A stretch of DNA of 64,000 nucleotides from Undibacterium paludis (lineage in GTDB: Bacteria; Pseudomonadota; Gammaproteobacteria; Burkholderiales; Burkholderiaceae_D): the NCBI RefSeq assembly GCF_022568815.1, contig NZ_JAKZHX010000006.1, positions 186,001 through 250,000 on the forward strand. The letters run 5' to 3'. Shown in pieces: positions 16,569 through 24,849 of this stretch. Below the pieces are notes generated by a model. It was not told where the DNA came from and made no database searches. It was given only the letters and a program-made list of their open reading frames with translations. Position 1 is the stretch's first letter. The number at the start of each line of letters is the position of its first letter. The position numbers were made by a program, and so were the translations under genes.

Positions 16569-18578
16569 ATGACGAAACAAATGCAAACAGTCGCGACGAT
16601 TTCCACGCCAGTCGTCCTTGCGCGTGCACTGATGAAATTCTACGGCAACTCGATTGCCATGGATGGCATCACCTTGCAGGTCGAAGCCGGCGAGATTTAT
16701 GGCCTGATTGGTCCTGACGGGGCTGGCAAGAGCAGTTTGCTCAAATCGGTGGCAGGCGTGCTGGCACATGATGGTGGCGACTTGCAGGTGTTTGGCACGC
16801 TGATCAATTCTGAAAAAAGCAGTGAATTGATCAAGGACAGGATAGGTCTCATGCCCCAGGGACTGGGACAGAATCTGTATGGTGACCTGTCGGTAGAAGA
16901 AAACATCGACTACTTCGGAGGCTTGCGTCTGTTAAGCAAGAGTCAGCTAAGCGAGCGCAAGGAAGCACTGCTGCGCAGCACCAGGCTGGAAAGATTCCGT
17001 GACCGTCCGATGAAAAACCTGTCAGGCGGCATGAAGCAAAAACTGGGACTGGTTTGTACCCTTATCCATGAGCCTCAACTGGTGATACTGGACGAGCCAA
17101 CCACGGGCGTTGACCCGGTATCCCGTCGCGAATTCTGGAGCATCCTTGCGCGCCTGCTCAAGGAAAAAGGCATCACAGCCCTGGTGTCCACCGCCTATAT
17201 GGATGAAGCCAGCCGCTTTCACCGCGTGTCGCTCATGCATGCAGGCAAGATACTGGCATCGGGCGAGCCCGAGCAAATCAAGACTCTGGCGGCGGGCTCT
17301 GTAGTCAGCATGGTATGCAGCAAGGCGGAGCAACAGATAGCCGCTGTCCATCAGCTTGGCCAGCAGTTCCCGCAGATGGAAGTATTGGGGCAAGACATAC
17401 GCGTATTCGTCGATGAGACCGAGGCTGCCAAGGCCAGCACGCAAGTACAGCGATGTGTGCCTGATGTCGCTATCAGTCATATTGAAGTGCTGGAGCCAGA
17501 GCTGGAAGACGTCTTTATCGCGCTGCTGCGAAAAAAACAGCTACTGACCGGCAAAGCGGTTCAAAAAAATGCTGATGCCACTGATGTACCTGCCCAGCGC
17601 CATGCCGATCAGGGCCTGGCGATAGAGGCAGAAAATCTGTCGCGTATTTTTGGCGCGTTCAAGGCAGTGGATGATCTGAGTTTTCGCGTACCGCAAGGCG
17701 AGATTTTCGGTTTGCTGGGCGCAAACGGCGCCGGTAAAAGCACGGTCATCAAGATGCTGACTGGCATACTCAGCCCCAGCAGCGGCAAGGGCCGGGTGGC
17801 GGGAGCCGACATGCGGGATGCAGGTCGGCAGATACGTGAACGCATAGGTTATATGTCGCAGGCGTTTTCTCTTTACCTTGACCTTTCCGTGCTGGAAAAC
17901 ATACGCCTGTATGCTGGTATCTATGGCTTGACCAGGCAGCAAACCGCAGCCCGCATGGACTGGATACTGGATATGGCAGGCCTGCGCCCTTTTGGCAGTG
18001 CGCTGGCAGCCAGCCTGCCCATGGGCTTGCGCCAGCGCCTGGCACTGGGCTGTGCGCTGATACACAGGCCGCAAGTACTGTTTCTTGACGAGCCTACCTC
18101 GGGAGTTGATCCACTGGGCCGCCGTGCCTTTTGGGAGGTCCTGTTCCGGCTTGCACGCGAAGAAAACGTCACTATTCTTGTCACGACCCACTATATGTCA
18201 GAGGCTGAGCATTGCGACCACATCGCACTCATGTACGCCGGGCGCATCGTGGCAGATGCCTCACCTGATCAATTGAAGGCAGACGTGGAAGCGCAGGCTG
18301 GCAAATTGTATGAATTGAAGGCGGCAGGTGATGCCAACCAGGCGCAGGCCATGCTCGAGACTCTGCACAAGAATGGTTTTTCCAGCGCCGCATTGTTTGG
18401 TGCGCGCATCCACGTGATGCTGCCGCAACCTGAACAGGATTTGCCGCGTCTCCAAGCGCTTCTGCAGACACCTGATATGCAGTTCCAGCAAAAGCGTTTG
18501 AGCATGGAAGACGTCTTTGTCCACATCGTCACCAGGCTGGAAGCAGAAGATGCCAAAGCGAGGGGAGAGCAAGCATGA
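16569..18578 (+). CDS. ABC exporter ATPase with two fused nucleotide-binding domains (RbbA/YbhF type)
   Basis: A 669-residue cytoplasmic ATPase made of two tandem ABC domains, which would drive the ABC-2 permeases encoded just downstream. Domain 1 (about 15-245) has Walker A GPDGAGKS (Lys54), signature LSGGMKQ and Walker B LVILDEPTTGVDP. Domain 2 (about 350-580) has Walker A GANGAGKS (Lys390) and Walker B VLFLDEPTSGVDP, but the signature reads LPMGLRQ in place of LSGGxxQ. The two catalytic sites may therefore be unequal. I chose ATG 16569; a GTG at 16560 directly after the hlyD stop is possible. The stop overlaps the next start. Confidence 0.9.
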   Translation: MTKQMQTVATISTPVVLARALMKFYGNSIAMDGITLQVEAGEIYGLIGPDGAGKSSLLKSVAGVLAHDGGDLQVFGTLINSEKSSELIKDRIGLMPQGLGQNLYGDLSVEENIDYFGGLRLLSKSQLSERKEALLRSTRLERFRDRPMKNLSGGMKQKLGLVCTLIHEPQLVILDEPTTGVDPVSRREFWSILARLLKEKGITALVSTAYMDEASRFHRVSLMHAGKILASGEPEQIKTLAAGSVVSMVCSKAEQQIAAVHQLGQQFPQMEVLGQDIRVFVDETEAAKASTQVQRCVPDVAISHIEVLEPELEDVFIALLRKKQLLTGKAVQKNADATDVPAQRHADQGLAIEAENLSRIFGAFKAVDDLSFRVPQGEIFGLLGANGAGKSTVIKMLTGILSPSSGKGRVAGADMRDAGRQIRERIGYMSQAFSLYLDLSVLENIRLYAGIYGLTRQQTAARMDWILDMAGLRPFGSALAASLPMGLRQRLALGCALIHRPQVLFLDEPTSGVDPLGRRAFWEVLFRLAREENVTILVTTHYMSEAEHCDHIALMYAGRIVADASPDQLKADVEAQAGKLYELKAAGDANQAQAMLETLHKNGFSSAALFGARIHVMLPQPEQDLPRLQALLQTPDMQFQQKRLSMEDVFVHIVTRLEAEDAKARGEQA

Positions 18579-19729
18579 ATCTGCGGCGTATCAGCGTAGT
18601 GGCGTATAAGGAGTGGCGTGAGATCGTGCGTGACCGCCTGTTTTTTGTCCTGGCTTTTGTCGTGCCGTCCTTATTGATGCTGCTGTTTGGCTATGGCTTG
18701 TCGCTGGATGTGGAAAACATTCCGCTGGCGATTGTGGATTATGACCAGTCTGTCAGCTCGCGTGATTACGCGCATCACTTCAGTGATTCGCGTTATTTTT
18801 CTTTCCAGGGCTATGCGCACAGGGAGCAGGAAGTAGAAAAGCTGTTGGTCGATAACAGTTTGCGGGCAGTCATCATTATCCCGCCTGATTTTGGTGCCCG
18901 TTTGAAATCAGGGCAGGCAACGACGTTACAAACCTGGATAGACGGTACTTTCCCTTTCCGTGCACTGACGGCAAAGGGTTATGTGACTGCCATCAATGCT
19001 GCGATGAATCTCGATAATCTGTCAGCCCATTTTTCTGCGCTGACAGGCATAGGGCAAGAGACTTTGCGCAACAGCATGCAATCGGTCAAGCTGGAGACCC
19101 GGTATCTGTATAACCAGGAGGTCAAGAGCATCTGGTCGATAGCGCCCAAACTCATCATGGTTATCCTCATGCTGTCACCACCATTCCTGACAGCCTTGGG
19201 CGTCGTCAGGGAGAAAGAATCTGGTGCCATCTATAACGTTTATTCATCCACCTTGTCACGGGGTGAATACCTGATTGGCAAGTTGCTACCCTATGTAGGC
19301 ATTTCCATCGTCAATGCCTGCGCACTGACTGCATTTGCCCTGCTGCTGTTTGGTGCGCCATTCAAGGGTGATCCGCTATTCTTTTTGCTGTCTACCATAC
19401 TGTATGTGATTTGTACTACTGGCATAGGCCTGCTGGTATCAGTGATGGTCAATACCCAGGTGGCCGCCATGGTTGGTACGGCCATTGTGACTGTAGTACC
19501 TGCTGTACTTTACTCAGGCATGATTATTCCCATTCCTTCGCTGTCTGCCATTGCCTCTGTCATTGCCCATGCCTTGCCTGGCATGTATTACGCAGAGATT
19601 GCCATGGGGAGTTTTCTCAAGGGGGTTGGCATTGCCGCATTGTGGCAAGACATGCTGATCCTGGCCCTGTATGCAATAGCCTTGTTCACTGCAGGATTTC
19701 TTGGGTTCTCCAAGCGACCAAAAAATTGA
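18575..19729 (+). CDS. ABC-2 type exporter permease (first)
   Basis: Inner-membrane permease of 384 residues. It has the ABC-2 layout: one N-terminal membrane helix (LFFVLAFVVPSLLMLLFGYG), a large extracytoplasmic domain at about 45-170, then five helices. The sequence VAYKEWREIVRDRLFF before helix 1 is the usual coupling segment. The start overlaps the ATPase stop as ATGA, so the two are translationally coupled. With the second permease at 19746 it should form a heterodimer, as in the YbhF-YbhS-YbhR and RbbA-YhhJ systems. Substrate is not evident. Confidence 0.88.
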   Translation: MNLRRISVVAYKEWREIVRDRLFFVLAFVVPSLLMLLFGYGLSLDVENIPLAIVDYDQSVSSRDYAHHFSDSRYFSFQGYAHREQEVEKLLVDNSLRAVIIIPPDFGARLKSGQATTLQTWIDGTFPFRALTAKGYVTAINAAMNLDNLSAHFSALTGIGQETLRNSMQSVKLETRYLYNQEVKSIWSIAPKLIMVILMLSPPFLTALGVVREKESGAIYNVYSSTLSRGEYLIGKLLPYVGISIVNACALTAFALLLFGAPFKGDPLFFLLSTILYVICTTGIGLLVSVMVNTQVAAMVGTAIVTVVPAVLYSGMIIPIPSLSAIASVIAHALPGMYYAEIAMGSFLKGVGIAALWQDMLILALYAIALFTAGFLGFSKRPKN

Positions 19730-19745
19730 TACGGAGTGATAGGAA

Positions 19746-20927
19746 ATGAGCAATCTGTTTGATCGTATCTGGTGGAGTCGCTTGCAGGCCATGACCTGGA
19801 AAGAGTTATTGCAACTCATGCGCGACCCTGTCTTGCTGGTGTTTGTGCTGTATGCATTCTCTGCTGATATCTACAATGCCGCCTCTGGTGTGTCATTCCA
19901 GTTAAATAATGCGGCTTTAGTATTGTTTGACCTGGACCGCAGTGCGGCATCACGCGAGCTGGCAGGGCGCTTCATGTCGCCGGAGTTTCGCTGGGCAGGT
20001 GCCATCACGCATGCCAGCCAGGGACAGCAATTGCTGGATGATGGCAAAGCAATGGCGGTACTGGACATACCGCCGGGTTTTGCAGACAAGCTGGCGCGTG
20101 GCGACACGGCATCTGTACAGATGCAGATTGATGCCTCCAATTCTGTACAGGGTTTTCTGGCAGCCGTGGATGCAACACAAATCGTGACACGCTATGGTCT
20201 GGAGCAGACCGCGCAGCGTTATGGTGTTGGCGTTGGTGGCCTTGGTGACATAGGCGGAGCAGGAGGGGCTGTGGATGCGCCACTGATCAATAACCAGACC
20301 CGGGTCTGGTTTAACCCTAACCAGAATGATGCCTGGTTCATGGGCATTTCAGAATTATTGAATGTGATTACCCTGTTTTCGTTGCTGCTGCCAGCAGCTG
20401 CCATGGTCAGGGAAAAAGAACGTGGCACCATAGAGCAGTTGCTGGTATCACCCCTGTCACCATTGCAGATCATGATACCCAAGATAATTGCGATGGTGGC
20501 AGTGATACTGGGTGGCACTGCGCTTGGACTATTCGGCATCCTTGTGCCGGTCTTTGCAGTACCTGTTGCGGGCAGCCTGTTCTTGTTCTTTGTGCTGACT
20601 ACCTTGTATGTCAGCACCCTGGCCGGCATAGGTATATTGATCGCCACCATGACGCGCAATATGGCGCAGGCAGGCATGATGGTGATACTTATCATCGCGC
20701 CCATGATGTTTTTGTCTGGCGCATGGACTCCTCCTGAAGCCATGCCCACCATCATGCGACTGGGCATGTATGTATCGCCGCTGTATTACTACATCAATGC
20801 CAGTTACGGCATTTTGATGAAAGGCGCGGGTTTCAGTGTATTGTGGCCCATGTTCTCGGGCATATTGCTGATCGCCGTATTGGTGAGTTTGACGACGATA
20901 GCGCGTTTTAAAAAGCAGTTTGCCTGA
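19746..20927 (+). CDS. ABC-2 type exporter permease (second)
   Basis: Partner permease of 393 residues, 16 bp after the first permease, preceded by a GATAGGA ribosome site. The cytoplasmic entry segment AMTWKELLQLMRDPVLLVF leads into helix 1. A long periplasmic domain follows, with a Gly-rich loop (VGVGGLGDIGGAGGAVDAP at about 160-178), and then five membrane helices. The motif MVREKERGTIEQLLVSPLSP is characteristic of ABC-2 drug-exporter permeases. The paired permeases and a double ATPase predict a pump of one ATPase and two different membrane subunits. Confidence 0.88.
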   Translation: MSNLFDRIWWSRLQAMTWKELLQLMRDPVLLVFVLYAFSADIYNAASGVSFQLNNAALVLFDLDRSAASRELAGRFMSPEFRWAGAITHASQGQQLLDDGKAMAVLDIPPGFADKLARGDTASVQMQIDASNSVQGFLAAVDATQIVTRYGLEQTAQRYGVGVGGLGDIGGAGGAVDAPLINNQTRVWFNPNQNDAWFMGISELLNVITLFSLLLPAAAMVREKERGTIEQLLVSPLSPLQIMIPKIIAMVAVILGGTALGLFGILVPVFAVPVAGSLFLFFVLTTLYVSTLAGIGILIATMTRNMAQAGMMVILIIAPMMFLSGAWTPPEAMPTIMRLGMYVSPLYYYINASYGILMKGAGFSVLWPMFSGILLIAVLVSLTTIARFKKQFA

Positions 20928-20967
20928 TGTTCATTCAAGGCAGGCTCCGCGTTCAGGTTTAACCGAA

Positions 20968-21759
20968 ATGGATAAAAAAATGACTGCAGCAAGTTCTTCA
21001 TTTTCATTGCAAGGCAAGCGCGGCCTGATCATAGGCCTCGCTAATGAGCACAGTATTGCCTATGGCTGTGCAGCCATGCTAAGGCAATTGGGTGCAAAGA
21101 CGGTATTGTCCTGTGTGAATGCCAAGGCGCATCAATTTGTCGCGCCCCTGGCGGCAGCGCTGGAGTCCACGCTCGTCGTATGTGACGTGGAGCAGGACGG
21201 ATCTCTGGAAGCCCTGGTTGAAGTGGCAGTTCAGGAATTGGGGGAACTGGATTTTGTCATCCATTCCATTGCCTGGGCGCCATTGGATGATTTGCATGGC
21301 CGCGTCGTAGACAGCTCCAGTGCGGGTTTCTTGCGGGCGATGAATGTCTCCTGCCATTCATTTGTCCGTCTTGCCAGGCTTTGCGAACCACACTTGAGCA
21401 AGAGTGCCAGTATCATGACCATGACCTACCTGGGTGCAGACGAAGCCGTTGCCCACTATGGCATCATGGGGCCGGTCAAGGCGGCACTGGAATCAAGCGT
21501 GCGCTATCTGGCGACTGAACTCGGCCCCAACGGTACACGGGTGCATGCGATATCCCCTGGCCCTGTACCTACCCGTGCTGCTTCCGGCTTGCAAGACTTT
21601 GATAGTCTGATGCAGAAGGCTGTTGCCCGCTCCCCTCTGGGCAGGCTGGTGACACTCGAAGAGATAGGCAGGCTGGCCGCATTCCTGGCCAGCGATGCTT
21701 CGTCCGGCATGACGGGGCAGACACTGTATGTCGATGGCGGTTATCACGTCGTAAATTAA
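20968..21759 (+). CDS. fabI: Enoyl-[acyl-carrier-protein] reductase, FabI type
   Basis: NADH-dependent short-chain dehydrogenase of 263 residues (from ATG 20968; an ATG at 20980 is possible). The N-terminus GKRGLIIGLANEHSIAYGCA is the FabI nucleotide-binding loop. The catalytic residues are Tyr154, Tyr164 and Lys171 in the FabI spacing Y-x9-Y-x6-K. Housekeeping FabI reduces enoyl-ACP in fatty acid synthesis. This copy sits in an operon with MaoC-Pta and AckA and opposite phaC, so a specialised role, such as reducing short enoyl thioesters as an electron sink, is inferred. A second, housekeeping fabI elsewhere in the genome would support this. Confidence 0.87.
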   Translation: MDKKMTAASSSFSLQGKRGLIIGLANEHSIAYGCAAMLRQLGAKTVLSCVNAKAHQFVAPLAAALESTLVVCDVEQDGSLEALVEVAVQELGELDFVIHSIAWAPLDDLHGRVVDSSSAGFLRAMNVSCHSFVRLARLCEPHLSKSASIMTMTYLGADEAVAHYGIMGPVKAALESSVRYLATELGPNGTRVHAISPGPVPTRAASGLQDFDSLMQKAVARSPLGRLVTLEEIGRLAAFLASDASSGMTGQTLYVDGGYHVVN

Positions 21760-21775
21760 TGAGAGTCCAGATCAA

Positions 21776-23197
21776 ATGAATACCATCAGCACAGCAACGA
21801 ATGAACAAGACCTGATCTCCAATGTCGTTTATGAAGACTTGCAGATAGGGCAGACCGCGAGCCAGACCCGCACACTGACGAACACCGATATCCAGGCCTT
21901 TGCTACTGTATCGGGTGACGTCAATCCCGCTCACCTGGATGCAGAATATGCGGCAAACACGCTATTCCATGGCGTGATCGCTCATGGCATGTGGGGAGGC
22001 GCATTGATCTCCACCATACTGGGTACGCGTCTGCCTGGCCCTGGTACGATCTACCTCGAACAAAACCTGCACTTCGTCAAACCCGTGCGCATAGGTGATA
22101 CCCTGACCGTGTCTGTGACGGTGCTTGCCAAGGATGATGCGAAAAAGCGCGTGACCCTCGATTGCGAAATCAGGAACCAGAAGGGCGACAAAGTCGTCTA
22201 TGGAGAAGCATTGGTCATCGCTCCCACTGAAAAAGTCAGTCGCCCGCGCGCCCATCTGCCTACTTTGGCCATGTTCAATCTCGGTGAGCGCCAGCAGCAC
22301 TTGGTTGATAGTGTCAAAGACCTGGCGGCCATACCCTGTGCTGTTGTTCACCCCTGCGATGTCGATTCCCTGCAAGGCGCGGTCGATGCCGCAAAACATG
22401 GCCTGATCATACCCATCCTGATCGCCCCTCTGGCAAAACTGGTCGCTGTCGCCGCTGCCGCCAATATTGATATTGGCAGCTATGAGCAAATCGATGTACC
22501 ACACAGCCATGCCGCTGCCGAAAAAGCCGTAGAACTGGCTGCGAGCGGCAGGGCAGAAGCCTTGATGAAAGGCAGCCTGCATACCGATGAGCTCATGCAT
22601 GCCGTCGTTGAATGTGCTGCCTTGCGCACCAAACGGCGCCTGTCACATGTCTATCACCTGGATGTGCCCATGTACCACAAGCTCTTGCTATTGACGGATG
22701 CTGCCCTGAATATTTATCCGAGCTTGCCAGAAAAGGCCGATATTTTACAAAACGCCATCAACCTGGCCCATGCCTTGAATATCACCGAACCCAAGGTTGC
22801 TCTCTTGTCGGCAGTTGAAACCGTGAACCCCAAAATCAATTCCACCATTGATGCCGCTGCCTTGTGCAAGATGGCAGAGCGCAAGCAAATCACCGGTGCC
22901 ATTGTTGATGGCCCGCTGGCATTCGACAATGCCATTTCTGCCCGGGCAGCACAAATCAAGGGCATAGTATCCGCCGTTTCAGGAGACGCCGACATACTCA
23001 TGGTGCCAGACCTTGAATCCGGCAATATGCTAGGCAAGCAATTTGAATATCTGGCAGGCGCTGCTACCTGTGGTGTTGTTCTCGGTGCCAAAGTCCCCAT
23101 CGCACTGACCAGCCGTGCTGATGGCCCATCGTCCCGTGTTGCTTCTGCCGCCCTCGTCAAATTGCTGGCGCACGAATACCGGAAGAATGCACCATGA
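21776..23197 (+). CDS. Bifunctional MaoC-like enoyl-CoA hydratase / phosphate acyltransferase
   Basis: A 473-residue fusion. Residues about 10-150 form a MaoC-like hotdog domain (YEDLQIGQTASQTRTLTNTD; FATVSGDVNPAHLDAEYA, with the Asp and His of the (R)-hydratase motif). Residues about 160-470 are a phosphate acetyl/butyryltransferase (PTA/PTB) domain containing SGRAEALMKGSLHTDELMHA and VPDLESGNMLGKQ. The first half would interconvert enoyl-CoA and (R)-3-hydroxyacyl-CoA, the substrate of PhaC; the second converts acyl-CoA to acyl-phosphate for the kinase next door. The stop overlaps the ackA start by four bases. Confidence 0.92.
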   Translation: MNTISTATNEQDLISNVVYEDLQIGQTASQTRTLTNTDIQAFATVSGDVNPAHLDAEYAANTLFHGVIAHGMWGGALISTILGTRLPGPGTIYLEQNLHFVKPVRIGDTLTVSVTVLAKDDAKKRVTLDCEIRNQKGDKVVYGEALVIAPTEKVSRPRAHLPTLAMFNLGERQQHLVDSVKDLAAIPCAVVHPCDVDSLQGAVDAAKHGLIIPILIAPLAKLVAVAAAANIDIGSYEQIDVPHSHAAAEKAVELAASGRAEALMKGSLHTDELMHAVVECAALRTKRRLSHVYHLDVPMYHKLLLLTDAALNIYPSLPEKADILQNAINLAHALNITEPKVALLSAVETVNPKINSTIDAAALCKMAERKQITGAIVDGPLAFDNAISARAAQIKGIVSAVSGDADILMVPDLESGNMLGKQFEYLAGAATCGVVLGAKVPIALTSRADGPSSRVASAALVKLLAHEYRKNAP

Positions 23198-24420
23198 AGC
23201 AGCCCGTCATCCTGTCGGTGAATTCAGGTTCATCCAGCATCAAATTTGCGCTGTATCCGTTTACAAATGAGGGCGTGACTGGCAGTAATCTGACAGGTGT
23301 CATCGAGGGTTTGCAACCTGGTGGCAAGCCCGTCATACAATATCGTGCCGGTGCTGAAGCTCAAACCCTGACACTGGATCAAACGGATATCAAGGCCGCA
23401 GGCGGTGACCAGTTCGCCGCCGCGCTGCAAGCCCTGCATGGCGTGTTGACGAGCCATAGCGCAGACATACAGATAGCGGCTGTTGCCCACCGCATCGTCC
23501 ACGGCGGTGAGCGTTTTTCATCTTCCATTGTGATAGATGATGCAGCCCTGGCCTACCTGCATACTCTCGATACACTGGCGCCATTGCACCAGCCACATAA
23601 TCTGGAGGGCATAGCAGCCTTTCGCCGCGCCTATCCCGGCATACCGCAGATAGCCTGTTTCGATACCGGCTTCCATGCTGATATGCCCGCATGCGAAACT
23701 ACGCTGGCCCTGCCGCAATCCCTGCGTGCAACAGGCATACGCCGCTATGGTTTTCACGGCCTGTCTTACCGCTACGTCGCCAGCCACCTGGCCCAGCAGT
23801 CGGCACGCGCATTTGATCCCGCTGCCGGGCGAGTCATCATGCTGCATCTCGGTAACGGTGCCAGCGCCTGCGCCATGAAAAACGGCAAAAGCATCGCCAG
23901 TTCCATGGGCTTCTCAGCACTCGACGGCCTGATGATGGGTACCCGCTGCGGTGCCCTTGACCCCGGTGTCTTGCTACACCTGATGCAGCAGGGCTGGGAT
24001 GAAAAAAGAATAGAAGCTACACTGTACAAAGAATCCGGCCTGCTTGGTGTGTCAGGCATATCCGCTGACATGCGCACCCTGCGCGCCAGCAGCAACCCGC
24101 AAGCCAGCTTTGCGATCGATTTATTCACCTACCGCGTCATACGCGAATGCGGTGCATTAAGCGCCTGTTTGCGCGGGCTGGACGTGCTGGTGTTTACAGG
24201 TGGTATAGGTGAGCACGATGCCACGCTGAGACGAGAGGTGGCAGAGGGACTAGCTTACCTCGGCGCGCAAATCGATATGAAAAAAAACCAGGCAGCCAGA
24301 GGCGATGACATAGCTCCTGTCCATGCGCCAGACAGCAGTATAGAAATCTGGGTGGTTCCTACTGATGAAGGTCGTATTGCCGCAAGAGATGCACAGCAAC
24401 TGCTTGTACTCAAACAATAA
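23194..24420 (+). CDS. ackA: Acetate kinase
   Basis: Makes ATP and acetate from acetyl-phosphate, last gene of the exporter operon. 408 residues of the ASKHA fold: LSVNSGSSSIKFAL at the N-terminus, HRIVHGGERF, ACFDTGFHADMP, GFHGLSYRYVA, MLHLGNGASACA, GTRCGALDPGV and VFTGGIGEHD. These cover the phosphate, adenosine and acetate sites. Coupled to the phosphotransacetylase fusion by an ATGA overlap, it completes an acyl-CoA to ATP branch. Butyrate or propionate could also be substrates; sequence alone does not decide this. Confidence 0.93.
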   Translation: MKQPVILSVNSGSSSIKFALYPFTNEGVTGSNLTGVIEGLQPGGKPVIQYRAGAEAQTLTLDQTDIKAAGGDQFAAALQALHGVLTSHSADIQIAAVAHRIVHGGERFSSSIVIDDAALAYLHTLDTLAPLHQPHNLEGIAAFRRAYPGIPQIACFDTGFHADMPACETTLALPQSLRATGIRRYGFHGLSYRYVASHLAQQSARAFDPAAGRVIMLHLGNGASACAMKNGKSIASSMGFSALDGLMMGTRCGALDPGVLLHLMQQGWDEKRIEATLYKESGLLGVSGISADMRTLRASSNPQASFAIDLFTYRVIRECGALSACLRGLDVLVFTGGIGEHDATLRREVAEGLAYLGAQIDMKKNQAARGDDIAPVHAPDSSIEIWVVPTDEGRIAARDAQQLLVLKQ

Positions 24421-24431
24421 GGAGTAACAGC

Positions 24432-24755
24432 TTATTTTTGCTTGGCTTGTCGCGCGGATCTTTTCTTGATCACTTCTATTTTGGCTTTGAGCATAGTGAG
24501 TTCTCTCATCGATTCGGCCGCTTTAGGTGACAGATTGCCAGTCTCTTTCGCAATATCCAGCAATACATCAGTAATCAGTCCCAATTGCGTACCATACGAT
24601 GCCAGATGAAATGCCTGCGCTTCAATTTCTGCATCACCAGAGACCGGTGGAATCATATTATTGAACCAGGTCGTATTCGGTTCGATTTTTTGTGCGACGC
24701 TGCCACTCCAGGGAAAGTGAAACTGAGGTGACCAAACCCATAACCATGGATACAT
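24432..24755 (-). CDS. Small conserved-looking protein at the PHA/acetate locus
   Basis: A 107-residue protein that I do not recognise by name. The N-terminus is Trp- and Pro-rich (YPWLWVWSPQFHFPWSGSV), followed by IEPNTTWFNNMIPPVSGDAE, then an amphipathic helical half (about 50-95) and a basic tail (KKRSARQAKQK). A GGAG ribosome site precedes the ATG at 24755. It is convergent with ackA, 11 bp from its stop. The helical, amphipathic C-terminal half and the neighbouring genes make a granule-associated or synthase-associated protein possible. That is inference; no phasin motif can be cited. Confidence 0.65.
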   Translation of the reverse strand: MYPWLWVWSPQFHFPWSGSVAQKIEPNTTWFNNMIPPVSGDAEIEAQAFHLASYGTQLGLITDVLLDIAKETGNLSPKAAESMRELTMLKAKIEVIKKRSARQAKQK

Positions 24756-24849
24756 GATAGCTCCTTAACTGATTAAAATTTACAACAGCGTAAAATGATA
24801 AAAAGCATGACTCAGTAATAATCAAGGGATGATTTATCAGTGCGCAAAC

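Noticed and set aside
20920..20967. Longer FabI start overlapping the permease stop
   Set aside because: The extra residues (PDVHSRQAPRSGLTE) are outside the FabI fold, and ATG 20968 has a better-placed AGG ribosome site.
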